Source: Hyperoodon ampullatus
Taxonomy: Eukaryota > Chordata > Mammalia > Artiodactyla > Ziphiidae
Length of the DNA stretch: 64,000 bases
Assembly (NCBI GenBank): GCA_949752795.1
Contig: OX457070.1
Coordinates: forward strand, 36,795,185-36,859,184
Direction of reading: 5' to 3'
Every line of letters starts with the position of its first letter. Within the stretch, counting starts at the first letter, position 1. The notes under the pieces are model-generated. The model did not search any database. It was given only the letters and a program-made list of their open reading frames with translations, and was not told the origin of the DNA. Both the position numbers and the translations under genes were made by a program. Positions 12,300-23,544 of the stretch are shown piece by piece.

Positions 12300-12709
12300 A
12301 ACATGTAGATTCTTTTCTTAAATTAAAGAAGTAGAAATGAAGAATAAGTAATTAATGGATGGCTAGATCTTTTCCCCAGCTTCCCCTTCGGTAATCCTGC
12401 GAGCAAAGTGTGTGAACAAGATAGCATCTAAAGAAAGATCACGAGGAGTCAGCAAGTCTGCACTCAGTGAAAGATGACGAAGACAGTGACCCCCTCCCCA
12501 AATGATTAAGTGAGACTAGCTTCCCTTTTTTCCCTTTAAAAACTTTCATGGCCAAGCAGAATCTTGAGAGTTGGTTCTGGGTCATGAGTCCGCCTTCTCT
12601 GTAGGTTGCCAGCCTCCTGAATAAACCACCTTTCCTTTTCCAACCAACACTCGTCTCTTGAGTATTGGCTTTTGAGCAGCCAGCAGCCGAACCTGAGTTC
12701 AGTAACAGA
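12300..12709 (+). repeat. Solo ERV1-type LTR
   Basis: A long terminal repeat of an endogenous gamma-type retrovirus. Seen: a promoter-like CCCTTTAAAAA at about 12,530-12,540, a polyadenylation signal AATAAA near 12,622, a CT-rich segment, and a 3' end reading CCGAACCTGAGTTCAGTAACA that finishes in the canonical CA. No gag, pol or env remnant adjoins it, so it looks like a solo LTR left by recombination. I could not find the TG start or a clear 4-bp target duplication, so the left boundary is approximate. Confidence 0.6.
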
Positions 12710-15585
12710 AGGTGGAAAACAGGATGTGGAGATGCAGCAGACCAGGGAAGAAAAGGTTTCAGCATGACAGATGGTTATCAGTGTTGGCTGCATGGAAGTC
12801 AGTGGAGGACAAGAAGGTAGCAAGGGGGTTTGCAGTCTTAGAGGTCTTGTCTCCTAGGAGGCTAAGAACACATCCTAAACGTATTTTGTGTTTTTTAAGA
12901 GTGCTGAACTCTGCTTTGTTTATTGTAGGTGCACATTAAAGACTTGTTAATTAATTGAATGTGTCAATTAAAGCCCTTGATCAGAGGGGCAAACCTGCTT
13001 TTGTGAGGTCTCATTTGGGATAAAAGGCTGGGAACACAACAGAAAGAGCACAGAGAAAGAGCAAGGAAATGACTAAGAAGTGAGATGAGTTTGCTCACTG
13101 ACATGAAGAGTTGGAAAGGAGAACATTTCGCTTCTTACTACATGGAAGAGCGGTGGGGCTGGGTAATAAGAAACAGTAAAACTGGTAGGTCTTTGAAATG
13201 AAAAGAGTAAGAACCATGGTGGAAAGAGAAAGTAGATTAACCAAATAAATGTTTATTCTTAAACTATGGGTCAGGGCAATTTATAGAACCTTAGAGATAA
13301 CCAAATCAACTATTATTTCATAAATGATAAACACTCAGAGAGGCTGAGAGACGCTCTTAAGGAAATAGCTAGTTACCCGCAAAGCCTGGACTCAAACTGA
13401 GGGCTCAGCCCCAGTCCAGTGCTAATTCCACTATAAACATAAAATCTCACCTCTGGGCCCCTCTTTCCACTTCCTGCCTGTCTTCCCACACTTTTACTAG
13501 TAAAAATCTGGGTAAAATGAACATCTGGGCAGCTATGATCATCTGCATAAAATCACAGGCACTGGGGCTAAAGCACTCTCAATGGGCAACAGGTACCATG
13601 ATGGATTCAAGGGCCAGAGATGGAGGGATTTACTCATCTGCCTCTTCCAGAAAACCCTGGGAGGGAAGAGCCAAGCATGGCTTCAGAAATTCACCCTGGA
13701 AAATCATTTTTTAAATGTATTGGGTGTGGAGAAGAGTTTATTCTCTTTTCCAAATGGTATTTATTACTTTCATAATCAGAAAACATTCATTAAAAAAAAA
13801 CTTTTTTTTTTCAATGAGAGAGTAGGCAGTTGGGGAGAAAGAGTTAGGGTGAAACAGGCTTTTTGCCAGTGTGACCAGCAACCTCTTAGAATCAGGTTGT
13901 GCCAGATGAAAACCAGGCAGGGCTCAAGGGAAACCAATTTTACTTTCCTTTCCCTCTTTTTCTCTTCTGGTTTGGTTTGTAAGGTGAACTGTTGTGCAAG
14001 TCAGCAACTTGCATAGGGAAGACTATGAATGTATTTTCTTGACTTGGTGAGATAGGAGAGCAGTTAAAGGGGGGAAGGGAAAGAAAATGGACACTGGAGA
14101 ATGGGAGAAGCTATGAATTTGGGGGAACCATTTCAGTGAAATACTATGTGAATGTCTGTTATAAGCAAGATGGAGGAGGATGAAACATGGTCTTTGCCCT
14201 TAAAATGTGTGACTGTTTACTGCTCTAGCCTTCAACCACCAGCACTGACAGTACCTGATGGGCAAAAGGGGCTCAATCAACACCCCCTGAATGAAAGAAT
14301 CAGATGTCCACTCATGAAAAGATGCAGCACATCCTTTTAGGTAGAAAAAAAAATCCCATACCATTTTCCTTGACTTTTTTGGATCCACTAGTCCCAACAG
14401 GTACCCTCTCCTTCAAGATGTCAGGAAAACCAGGCCTCAGGGTACTGATGGGCCAACATTTCTCCTCTCTTGGAATTCAACACTGCCTGGCTGGCCATTA
14501 ATTTTGCCAGCTGCCCCTCAGAGTCGCAGATATTGGGAGAAGACCCAGACGTTAGCAGAGTCTGCTCCAAGACTGCCAAGTCCTCACGTCTAAGGTCAAA
14601 CATGCCGTTCTGTCCCTAAGGAGACCCCAGGGACAGTTTCTCCCCATTTAGTGGCAAGATCCAGGCTTGGCTGATGTGCTGTGATATTGGGGTCTAAAAG
14701 CTATTCTTATTTTGCTTCCAAAAGTCACTTTTGGATTCCAGAAAATGGAAGTTTTAACCTCTAAAGCCTGGAACACAACATTCCAAAACAGCTGGAAAGG
14801 CCTTGGAAACTTCTCAGATGAAGTTAATTAAAACCTTCCTCTGCCCCAAGGGTCAAATCCTGCTGTTTATGGATAACTCTCAAGTTGTTGTCTAGCTTAG
14901 TCTCCAGATAAGCAGGTCTCCCAAGGACTTGAGAGTTTGATCTGGAAAGCTGTGTCCTGCAGAACAGGCCAGCTGTTCCTGCAAGGAGAACAGTTGTTTT
15001 CTGCCTCAGAGGTTCTAGGCCAGAAATGTAAGGAGAGCGCAAAGACGTTTCTGCTAGCAGCTTTTACTATGGTTCATACCCCCATTTTTCAGCCAAAGGA
15101 ATTCTACCCCTCAAATCCACCCAGGAAGAAAACACCTCCATGATACACAGCTTTGAGTCCTATGCTTATCATCAGAAAGGCCAACTTCGCTCTGGGAAGA
15201 ATCGATGGCATCAGTCTCTCTGCACAATGTCAATAACTTGTATCACTGAAACGAAATAAGAGGGTTACCATAGCAGGAAGGCAGTGCCTCACTTGCTCTC
15301 CTGCTACTGTGAGACACTCCTTAGTGCAAGGATCTGAGCCTAGCCCTGGCTTGGCCACACACAGCTGGGAGGCATTTCAGGAAAAAGGGAGCCATTGTTC
15401 CCAACAGGATGCATGTTTTGCCAGCATGTCTCTTCATCAGCCTAACACAGGTCAGCTTCTCTGCCTGTGGATCAGCAAAGTCCTTCTCAACAAATGTCAA
15501 ATGTCTTTGTGTGTTAAAAGATCCCCAATAACGGATGTGGTTGAGGTATCCAGTTGTAACTTAAGGGCTATTTGCCCAGTCTGAT
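12710..15585. other. Unassigned sequence with a possible MIR fragment
   Basis: No gene is recognised. Around 13,270-13,440 a diverged reverse MIR is possible, with CTCAGAGAGGCTGAGAGACG and a later CCAGTCCAGTGCTAATTCCAC. A T/A tract at 13,791-13,812 (nine A then ten T) is a small perfect palindrome. Open frames here are short and featureless. Confidence 0.4.
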
Positions 15586-15587
15586 TC

Positions 15588-15700
15588 AGTAAATATTGAC
15601 TAAGTGGCTGACTTAAAAGAAACAATGCCTTTGCTACTGGAAAACCAATGTAAGACCAGGTCCCTGACCTCTGACCTCCAGGAGCTTATCGTGTGGTAGT
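15588..15700 (-). repeat. L2-like LINE 3' fragment
   Basis: Reads as the reverse complement of an L2 end: TCAGTAAATATTGACTAAG, then TCCCTGACCTCTGACCTCCAGGAGCTTATCGTGTGG. Diverged, with assignment by eye. Confidence 0.4.
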
Positions 15701-16299
15701 AAGGGGCCCTGAGCATGTCAGCTGTGGGCTCTGCCACACCCAATGTCTCCTACAAAGGGGGAGCCTCCCTTACCCAGAGCCCCCTGCTCAGAGAAATAGC
15801 ACCAAGCTGTTCTATGTCCAGGAATGGCCACTGATTGTCCAGGACCAGGGGCCTACCCCATATGTCACCCCCAACAGGCAATGTAGTGGCCTTGAGTGGA
15901 CTGGCATGGAAAAATGGCAAAACCTATGGGAGCTGGGTATATGTGGAGGAAGCAGAGCTCATATGCATAGGTAGAAGCTGGGTCCTTAAAGGCCACGCCC
16001 TGGAGTGAAGAGCCTTTGACTTGGCTTTACCACTGTTCCTGCCTTTCCTAATGTCCAACTTTTTTCTTTTTTCTGGGCTCCTCTTATGTAGCTTTCAAAA
16101 CCCATGCCTTAGCACACACACCTACACATACACACCCCCATTACCACCACTACTTATAGCAACAAGAGAATTTCTATTCCTGACCAAGAGGGAAGAGGAG
16201 TAAGAGAAGTCATGCGATCACCATGCTAGGAGGTGGAGGGCTTGTGTGATCTTAAACCTTCAGTCGAGCTGTAGTTTGAGCCTCACCCAGCTGACACAG

Positions 16300-16415
16300 C
16301 CACAGGGATTGTAAGATCCAGGAGGGCTGCCTTGTTTGCTGCTGTATCTCCTGGCACAGTGCCTGCACAAAGTTGGTGATCAGTAATGCTGGCTGAATGA
16401 GTGACTGAGTAGACT
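16300..16415 (+). repeat. L2 LINE 3' end
   Basis: Plus-strand L2 terminal text: ATTGTAAGATCCAGGAGGGC, then GTATCTCCTGGCACAGTGCC and a final GATCAGTAATGCTGGCTGAATGA. Typical of the last 110 bp of mammalian L2. Confidence 0.65.
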
Positions 16416-16828
16416 GGGAACCAGAGAGATTAACTGAGGTTTAGCATTGGCTGTCTTTCGTGTGTCACAACCTCTCTCCCCGATGCTCCATGCCTGGGAG
16501 GCTCACCTACACTGACTACATTCAAAGGCTTCTTTATCCCCTGACTTCCAGGGGGGTTCAGCCAAATGAGGAACCCTAGCCAGAGATCAGAGACAAGGAG
16601 GCAGGTGATACCAGGGTATACATGCCCCCATGAAGCCTACATTCTTACAAGGAGGCCCCCTCCATACTACCCTTCTGCCTCCCAATTCTCTCACTTCTTC
16701 AGGCCTTAGACATATAATGACTCCCAATCCAATGTTACCTGCCCAAGAAAACATCAATCCTTTATGGTTCCCCCACCAACCCTTGTAAATAATGCCTTTA
16801 TTAAATGCTCCTCAAAGCACACAGTTTG

Positions 16829-17033
16829 TCTTTTTTTTTTTTGCGGTACGCGGGCCTCTCACTGTTGTGGCCTCTCCCGTTGCGGAGCACAGGCTCCGGA
16901 TGCGCAGGCTCAGCGGCCATGGCTCACGGGCCCAGCCGCTCCGCGGCATGTGGGATCTTCCCGGACCGGGGCACAAACCCACGTCCCCTGCATCGGCAGG
17001 CGGACTCTCAACCACTGCGCCACCAGAGAAGCC
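16829..17033 (-). mobile_element. CHR-family SINE, short (central-deletion) form
   Basis: A tRNA-Glu-derived SINE inserted in reverse. The poly-T tail is at the left and the tRNA-like head (reverse of TTCTCTGGTGGCGCAGTGGTTG) at the right. It is flanked by a perfect 16-bp target-site duplication, CAAAGCACACAGTTTG, at 16,813-16,828 and 17,034-17,049. The short body without the middle section seen in the copy at 18,560 resembles the central-deletion subfamilies reported in whales. The clean duplication and low divergence indicate a relatively recent insertion. Confidence 0.92.
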
Positions 17034-17049
17034 CAAAGCACACAGTTTG

Positions 17050-18555
17050 AATGTAGCATCTGTTTCCTGCTGAGACTGCAAATGACAGAGGTTCCAAAAA
17101 TCAAGTGTATGCTTTTTGCTATCTGGTTTTCTCCATGTTCTAGTACATTCTGCTCAGCTCTATCAGCAAACACTCATTGCTTCACAGAGGCAAGCTGGTT
17201 GGGAGGGTATCTGCCCAAACTGGACCAGTTTGAGGTGAGGGGGTGGGTGGCAGAAGGGAAGCAACAGAGTGTCCTGCCTCAATGCTAATAATAAATATAC
17301 TGCATAAACACTTAGTGAGGAAGACACCTAATTTGGTTCCTACCTTCGCAGCATGAAGTTAGGGTCAGACCTCCCATTCAGGAAGCTAGTTTTCCTTCTC
17401 TGATAAAATTAGTTTCTTTAGCTAAAAATGCTTTTTTTGAGTTACGTTTTATTGTACAACCACAAAATAATAATCAAAAAGGTTCTTTTGGTAAGAAGAC
17501 CATTGCTCTGCTCTAACCACACATTTAATTTACCCAAATTAATGCAGCAGAAGTTGAGTGGGTGTGGAATCTTCTTTTCTATGTCATTTATGTCTTTTTA
17601 ATATTGATAAGCTCTCAAAAAGCAAGGGTTACTAAGTGTATCAAGCTGTGCTCTTCCTTCAGCCTTTAGTGTGGAGTTAGGGACAGTGGGTGGAAGTAGT
17701 GGGATCTTTTATTTTTATGGTAATTTATCCTCTCTGAACATACTAACAGGGAAAAGTACATTTTAAATTTTCTGAAAAGATTAAAAGGGTCTCAGGTGAT
17801 CTGAAGCTTTCTCTAGCCTCTAAAAAAAATCTTTCCACAGCTCTCTGGTGCATATTATCTTGTCAACTTGGGATCTACTATTAATGCAGGTTTCCCACCA
17901 GGCAGATTCAACAGCAGTCTAAGATAGAAATGCCTGATTTCCTACCTAAGACTCAAATGGAAAAACACAGCATCTGAATTTACTTGTTCTGGTTTTTTTT
18001 TTCCCTCCCCCACACCCCTTTTAAAAAAGGACTGGTTTCTTCAGTTCTCAGCCTTTTGGCAGCAGCCATTTAAAAGAAAGAATCACACGGTAATTATTAA
18101 TTTTGCATGGGATCAACTCTGGCCTCAGCTTTCATCTGAGATGCAGTTACATGAAAAACAGACTGCGTTAATTTCATCCCCTCTGGGGTTGCTTGGCAAC
18201 AAGGCCTTGTTCCAGATCATCTTTTATTCTTGGCCCAGAGTGATCTCTTTGGGGCGTTGCTCATGCTAAGGCAATCATCATCCTGTTGCTGTCCCTTCTG
18301 AATGTGTCCCTATGGTCCTGATGGCACAGGGGGTTGGTGGCTTTGCTCCAGTCATACTGGCTGGGGTCTGTAAAAGCTCTGAGCTTGTCAGCACAGAGAA
18401 TGAACTATGCTTCGGGAATTGGGGATTTAAACAATAGAGGTTAGACAGGAAAGAGAGTGAGGAAGCATGAGCTATGTCTAAAGCGATGCTGGAGGACGGT
18501 GGGGCAGAGATGGGGTAAATACTAATGGGATAAATACCGAAGTCTATTTTTAAAA
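17050..18555. other. Unassigned sequence, no gene recognised
   Basis: No coding frame of note and no named repeat. The text is moderately AT-rich with short homopolymer runs. Confidence 0.45.
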
Positions 18556-18559
18556 AAAT

Positions 18560-18861
18560 ATTTATTTATTTACTTTTGGCTCTGTTGGGTCTTTGTTGCT
18601 GCACGGGCTTTCTCTAGTTGTGGCGAGTGGGGGCTACTCTTCGCTGCGGTGAGAGGGCTTCTCATTGTGGTAGCTTCTCTTGTTGCAGAGCACCGGCTCT
18701 AGACATGCGGGCTTCAGTAGTTGTGGCATGTGGGCACAGTAGTTGTGGCACATGGGCTTGGTTGCTCCGCGGCATGTGGGATCTTCCCGGACCAGGGCTC
18801 GAACCCTTGTCCCCTGCATTGGCAGGCGGATTCTTAACCACTGAGCCACGAGGGAAGTCCT
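18560..18861 (-). mobile_element. CHR-family SINE, long form
   Basis: Reverse-oriented CHR SINE with the full middle section, including repeated 'cacaactactg'-type segments. The tRNA-like head lies at the right end (reverse of TTCCCTCGTGGCTCAGTGG). An imperfect target duplication is visible: AAGTCTATTTTTAAAA to the left and AAGTCTTTTTTAATTA to the right. It is more diverged than the short-form copies, so probably older. Confidence 0.85.
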
Positions 18862-19035
18862 TCAAGTCTTTTTTAATTAAAAAAAAAAAAGCATTACTAT
18901 GTTCTGGTTTGGAAATCTTCCTAAGCTCTATTGTCAAATGATAAATGTGAGGTCCAGAACAGTTTTTTGGGTGGGAAAGAGAAGGGGAGGTATAAGAACA
19001 TTTTGTTTATTTTTGCATAAAGAAAAATATATGGA

Positions 19036-19162
19036 TGGGCATTCCCTGGTGGTCGAGTGGTTAGAACTCCACGCTTTCACTGCTGAGGGCTGGGGTTCAA
19101 TCCCTGATCGGGGAACTAAGATCCAACAAGCTGCATGGTGTAGCCAAAAAAAAAAAAAAAAA
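19036..19162 (+). mobile_element. Short tRNA-Glu-type SINE (CHR-like, head only)
   Basis: About 110 bp almost entirely of tRNA-Glu-like sequence (TTCCCTGGTGGTCGAGTGG, then GGTTCAATCCCTGATCGGGG), a short body ending in GGTGTAGCC, and an A-tail of about 18. The tRNA resemblance is by descent: there is no intact tRNA fold with mature ends, so it is not a tRNA gene. Confidence 0.8.
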
Positions 19163-19849
19163 GGATGATTACTAGTGTTTGTGAGGGGTGAGAATGATGA
19201 GGTAGAGGGCAGAGGCGAAAACAAGATTTTTCACCTGTGTACCTCTTTATATTGTTTTGCTTTATAAACTAAAATAATGTGTTACTTAGTCCAAAACAAA
19301 CTTTTTTGAATAAATATTAAAAAGTGTTAGCAATTCAGTGCAAGTTGTTAATGTTTGGGAGAGTTAGGAAAGTTGGGTGAAGAGTATTCGGAGCTTTTTG
19401 TACTATTTTTGCAACTTTTTGGTGAGTCTGGAATTATTTCAAAATTAAATTTAAAAGAAATTTTAAAAAATATTAGCAACTCCAACAAATTTTCTAGCCT
19501 TTCCTTCCTGTTCAAACACCATTCTTGTTATCCTTCAGACGCAGTCAATCTGCATATATTGAACATTCTGAGTGACTTGGTAGGAGATGGGGATATCTTT
19601 GAGCATTTGAGCTGCAGAGAAAAGACCTCAGCTAGGAACATTAGCCTTAATCAGAGTGTGGTTCCATCCCTGTCCCAAATGGCTTTAGCTGTGGTCCCTA
19701 AAAATCTCAGAAATCTCAACCTCCTTAGGGACTGGTCTCTCTGAGTACGGAACTTCCATGATGAAAGCATCACTCTTCAATTCATGTAAGCCCTCAATTG
19801 TGCCTTCATGGCTTCCCTGGACATCCTTCCGTGTTTTTTCCTCTCTGCA

Positions 19850-19975
19850 GCCATCTCCTCATCTTTCAAATCACTCTGTATCTATCTTTCTCCACTAGGC
19901 TAAGCTCCTTGAGGGTATGTGCAATGACTGAGCCATCACTACACACAGCTCCCCTGGCATAGCATAAGTACATAC
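19850..19975 (+). repeat. L2 LINE 3' end
   Basis: Contains AGGCTAAGCTCCTTGAGGG and a diverged CCCTGGCATAGCATAAGTACAT, matching the L2 terminal pattern on the plus strand. Confidence 0.5.
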
Positions 19976-20089
19976 TTTTTTTCTTATGTTTTTATTTAAA
20001 ATAAAAACTTGAAATAATTATAGATTCACATGAAGTTGCAAAAGAATATAAAGAGAAGCTATAAATGCCTATATTTAAAAAGAAAGAAA

Positions 20090-20560
20090 AGTCTTAAATC
20101 AATAACCTAACTTTTCACCTGAAGTAACTAGAAAAAGAAGAGCAAACTAGATCCAAAGCAAGTAAAGGAAAGGAGGAAAAAAAGATTAGAAAGGAAATAA
20201 ATGAAATACAGACTAGAAAAACAATAGAGAAAATCAATAAAACCAAAAGTTGGTTCTTTGTAAAGATCAACAAAATTGACAAACTTTTAGCTAGACTGAA
20301 AAAGATAAAAGGAGAAAAGACTCAAATGAGTAAAATCAGCAATGAAAGAGAGAACATGACTATCAACCTTACAAAAATAAAAAGGACTATAGGGAAAACT
20401 ATGAATAATTATATGCCAACAAATTAGATAATAGAGATGAAACAGACAAATTCCTAGAAAGACAAAAGCTACTAAAACTGAGTCAATAAGAAATAGAAAA
20501 TCAAAACCACGATAAGACATCACTTTACACCCACTTCTATGGCAATAATCAAAAAGACAG
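20090..20560 (+). repeat. Old L1 ORF2 fragment
   Basis: The translation recalls the L1 ORF2 linker between endonuclease and reverse transcriptase: AAACCAAAAGTTGGTTCTTT encodes the KTKSWFF-type motif, followed by a diverged 'kid/kLar'-like segment. Multiple stops and indels. The element continues after the SINE at 20,567. Confidence 0.7.
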
Positions 20561-20566
20561 ACAGGG

Positions 20567-20917
20567 CTTCCCTGGTGGTGCAGTGGTATCCACCTGCCAG
20601 TGCAAGCGACACAGGTTCGGGCCCTAGTCCGGGAAGATCCCACGTGCTGCAGAGTAGCTGGGCCCGTGCGCCACAGCTACTGGGGCTGCGCTCAGGAGCC
20701 CATGAGCCATGACTGCCGAGCCTGTGTGCCACAACTGCTGAGGCCCATATGCCTGGAGCCTGTGCTCCACAACAGGAGAGGCCACCACAGTGAGAGGCCT
20801 GCGCACTGCGGCGAGGGGTGGCCCCTGCTGGCCACAACCAGAGAAGAGCCTGTGAGCAGAAGCAAAGACCCAACGCAGCCAAAAATAAAATAAAATAAAT
20901 TAATTTAAAAAAAAAAG
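20567..20917 (+). mobile_element. CHR-family SINE, long form
   Basis: The head GGCTTCCCTGGTGGTGCAG begins after an imperfect target duplication (AAAAAGACAGACA to the left, AAAAAGATAGACA to the right, about 20,917-20,929). The full-length middle section and the terminal GACCCAACGCAGCC are present, followed by an A-rich tail with TAAAA units. It is inserted in an old L1. Confidence 0.88.
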
Positions 20918-20929
20918 ATAGACAATAAC

Positions 20930-21564
20930 ATGTGTTAGTGAGGATGTGGAGAAATTGGAACTTTCATACACTGATGGTGGGAATGTAAAATGGCACAGCA
21001 TCTTAGAAAACTGTTTCAGTCCTTCAAAAAATTAAACATAGAGTTACCACATGGCCCCCAAATTCCGCTTGTAGGTATGTCCCCAAGAAAATTGAAAAAC
21101 TACTTTCAAACCCTTGCACATAAATATTCTTAGCAGCATTATTCATAACAGTCAAAAAGTAGAAACAATCTAGATGTCTATCAATTACGAATGAATAAAC
21201 AAAATGTGGCATATCTATATCATGGAATATTATTCAACCACAGAAAGGAATAAAGTACTGATACATGCTACAAGATGGGTGAATCTTGAAAACATGCTAG
21301 ATGAAAGAAGCCAGACACAACAGAACACATATTGTATAATTCCACTTATAGGAAATATCAAGAATAGGCAAATCCACAGATACAGAAAGTAGGTTAACAG
21401 TTTCTAGAGGAAGGGGGAGGGGAGAATGGGGAGCGACTACTAATGCATACAGGGTTTCTTCTGGAGGGATGAAAATGTTCTGGAATTAATGGTGATAGCT
21501 GCATAACTGTGAATATACTAAAAACGACAGAATTATAAGCTTTAAAGGGTGAATTTTATGGCAT
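20930..21564 (+). repeat. Old L1 ORF2 C-terminus and 3' UTR
   Basis: Continuation of the old plus-strand L1: GTGGAGAAATTGGAACTTTC, then a broken ORF2 end, then a non-coding tail with AATGGTGATAGCTGCATAAC. The mosaic of stops shows long decay. A short CHR SINE lies at its right end. Confidence 0.7.
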
Positions 21565-21579
21565 AAAAATTATATGTCA

Positions 21580-21774
21580 GGGATTCCCTGGTGGCACAGT
21601 GACTGAGAGTCCGCCTGCCGATGCAGGGGACACGGGTTCATGCCCCGGTCCAGGAAGATCCCACATGCCGTGGAGCGGCTGGGCCCATGAGCCATGGCCA
21701 CTGAGCCTGTGCGTCCAGAGCCTGTGCTCCACAACAGGAGAGGCCACAACAGTGAGAGGCCCGCATACCGCAAA
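21580..21774 (+). mobile_element. CHR-family SINE, short form
   Basis: Begins GGGATTCCCTGGTGGCACAG and ends CCGCATACCGC plus an A-tail. A perfect 15-bp target duplication, AAAAATTATATGTCA, lies at 21,565-21,579 and 21,775-21,789. The target is A-rich, as expected for L1 endonuclease priming. Confidence 0.92.
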
Positions 21775-21839
21775 AAAAATTATATGTCAATTTTTAAAAA
21801 AGAATGAGTAAAAGCAATAGCTAATGCCTTTAAAAATGT

Positions 21840-22400
21840 AATGAGAGATTCCATTTACCCTTTACTCATTTACTCTTTACTCATTTACCCCAATGGTAAC
21901 ATCTTGCATAACTATAGTACCATATTACAACCAGGCAGATGACTTCAGTACAATCCACAAAGCTTATTCCAATTTCACCAGCTTTACATGCCCTTGTGTG
22001 TATGTGTGTGCACGTGTGTGCAAGTAGTTCTATGCAATTTTATCACATGTATGTTCATGTGACCACCACCACAGTCAAGACACAGAATTGTTTCATCATC
22101 ACAAGGATCCTTCCTGCTCCGTTTGTACTCATGCCCTCCTTCTCTCTCTATCTCTAACCCCTAGCAAACACTAATCTATTCTTTATCTCTGTAATTTTGT
22201 TATTTAAATTTTTTAATATAAATTGCTATATGTCAGTGTTATATAAATGTAATATTTTGTGTTTGACTTTTTTCACTCAACGTAATTTGAGATCCATCCA
22301 AGTTGTTGTGTGTATCAATAGTTCATTCCTTTTATTTATTTTTAAATTTTTTGGTAATGCAGTATTTTACTTATTCTATTCATAATAACTAATATTTAAG
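21840..22400 (-). repeat. Old L1 (L1M-type) 3' UTR in reverse
   Basis: Familiar reverse text of old L1 ends: CCCCAATGGTAACATCTTGC, then CCACCACCACAGTCAAGACAC, then the 'Ctaacccctagcaa' stretch. The same family recurs at 27.7 and 29.6 kb. Confidence 0.6.
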
Positions 22401-23160
22401 AACATTTACATTATTAATAGAACTTAATCTAAAAGAAGTTCAACTTACTTTTTTTTTTACATCTGAATACTGGGTATTAATAAGAGAAGAGTGAAGATAA
22501 TTGTGGTCAAAATTACTATTTCAAAAACATAAATGCTTTGTGTTACTATGTCTACATATAACTCAGTTTGGGGTATAAAGTTCTTTGGCTGCAAGAAAGA
22601 ACACTTGATTTACTTCACCAAGAGGAATATCTCTTAATGCTGGGATGACTTCTCTTGGTATTTCTTCTCCTGTTGATTTTTAGCATAGTTATCTGTGACT
22701 GTATGAACTCCAAATAAGAGTACATATCTGGTTATTGTAGCCACTTACTATAGAAATAGGAGATGGACAGAAAAAAAAGAAATAGGAGGTGGACAGATAA
22801 TGCAACTGTCCAATATTTTTGAGGCCGAAAGCTTAAGCCTGAGGAGTTAAGCCAAGATTCAGGAATAAAAACCCACAGGAGATGGAGTGTGAAGCCAAAC
22901 TGGGAGCTTAAGAACAAAGGCATAAATCGCTTTTTCTGGCAATGATGATGGTGAATTTTCCACCATTTTCCCAGTGGTTTTAGACAGTCTCAGAACTGAG
23001 CCCTCTGCACAAACAAGCACAGCAGAGGGAGATGGATAGAGAGGAAAAATTGAAGGAAAGACCAAGGGGCGATGGTGCCCCCAGTCTGGGCACAGGTGCA
23101 GTGGGACCCCCTTCAGGTGGCACAGGGACCACGCCCATTCCTTTTATTTCAAAATAAATT
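22401..23160. other. Unassigned sequence, no gene recognised
   Basis: AT-rich with no recognisable gene. A short direct repeat, AAATAGGAG(A/G)TGGACAGA, occurs twice at about 22,755-22,800. Confidence 0.45.
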
Positions 23161-23179
23161 TTTTTTTAGAACAGTTTTA

Positions 23180-23530
23180 TTTTTCTTTTTTATCTTATTT
23201 TTTTAAACATCTTTATTGGAGTATAATTGCTTTACAATGTTGTGTTAGTTTCTGCTGTATAACAAAGTGAATCAGCTATATGTATACATATATCCCCTCC
23301 CTCTTGCATCTCCCTCCCACTCTCCCTATCCCACCCCTCTAGGTGGTCACAAAGCACTGAACTGATCTTGCTGTGCTATGCGGCTGCTTCCCACTAGCTA
23401 TTTTAGATTTGGTAGTATATATAAGTCCATGCCACTCTCTCACTTCGTCCCAGCTTACCCTTCTCCCTCCCCGTGTCCTCAAGTCCATTCTCTATGTCTG
23501 CATCTTTATTCCTGTCCTGCCCCTAGGTTC
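23180..23530 (-). mobile_element. 5'-truncated L1 (3' UTR only)
   Basis: About 350 bp of younger cetartiodactyl L1 3' UTR in reverse, including the C-rich (G-rich on the sense strand) block and GGTGGTCACAAAGCACTGA. It is flanked by a perfect 14-bp target duplication, TTAGAACAGTTTTA, at 23,166-23,179 and 23,531-23,544. It landed inside an old L1 3' UTR that continues to the right. Confidence 0.9.
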
Positions 23531-23544
23531 TTAGAACAGTTTTA

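Noticed and set aside
12300..12709. Remains of a complete provirus around the LTR near 12.7 kb
   Set aside because: No gag, pol or env-like translation was found on either side and no second LTR of the same type lies in the window.
16764..17288. A 174-codon plus-strand frame
   Set aside because: Its centre is the reverse strand of a CHR SINE with its target duplication, so it cannot be an old coding unit.
19036..19162. tRNA-Glu gene
   Set aside because: The tRNA-like part lacks intact stems and is followed by a SINE body and an A-tail; several relatives occur in the window.
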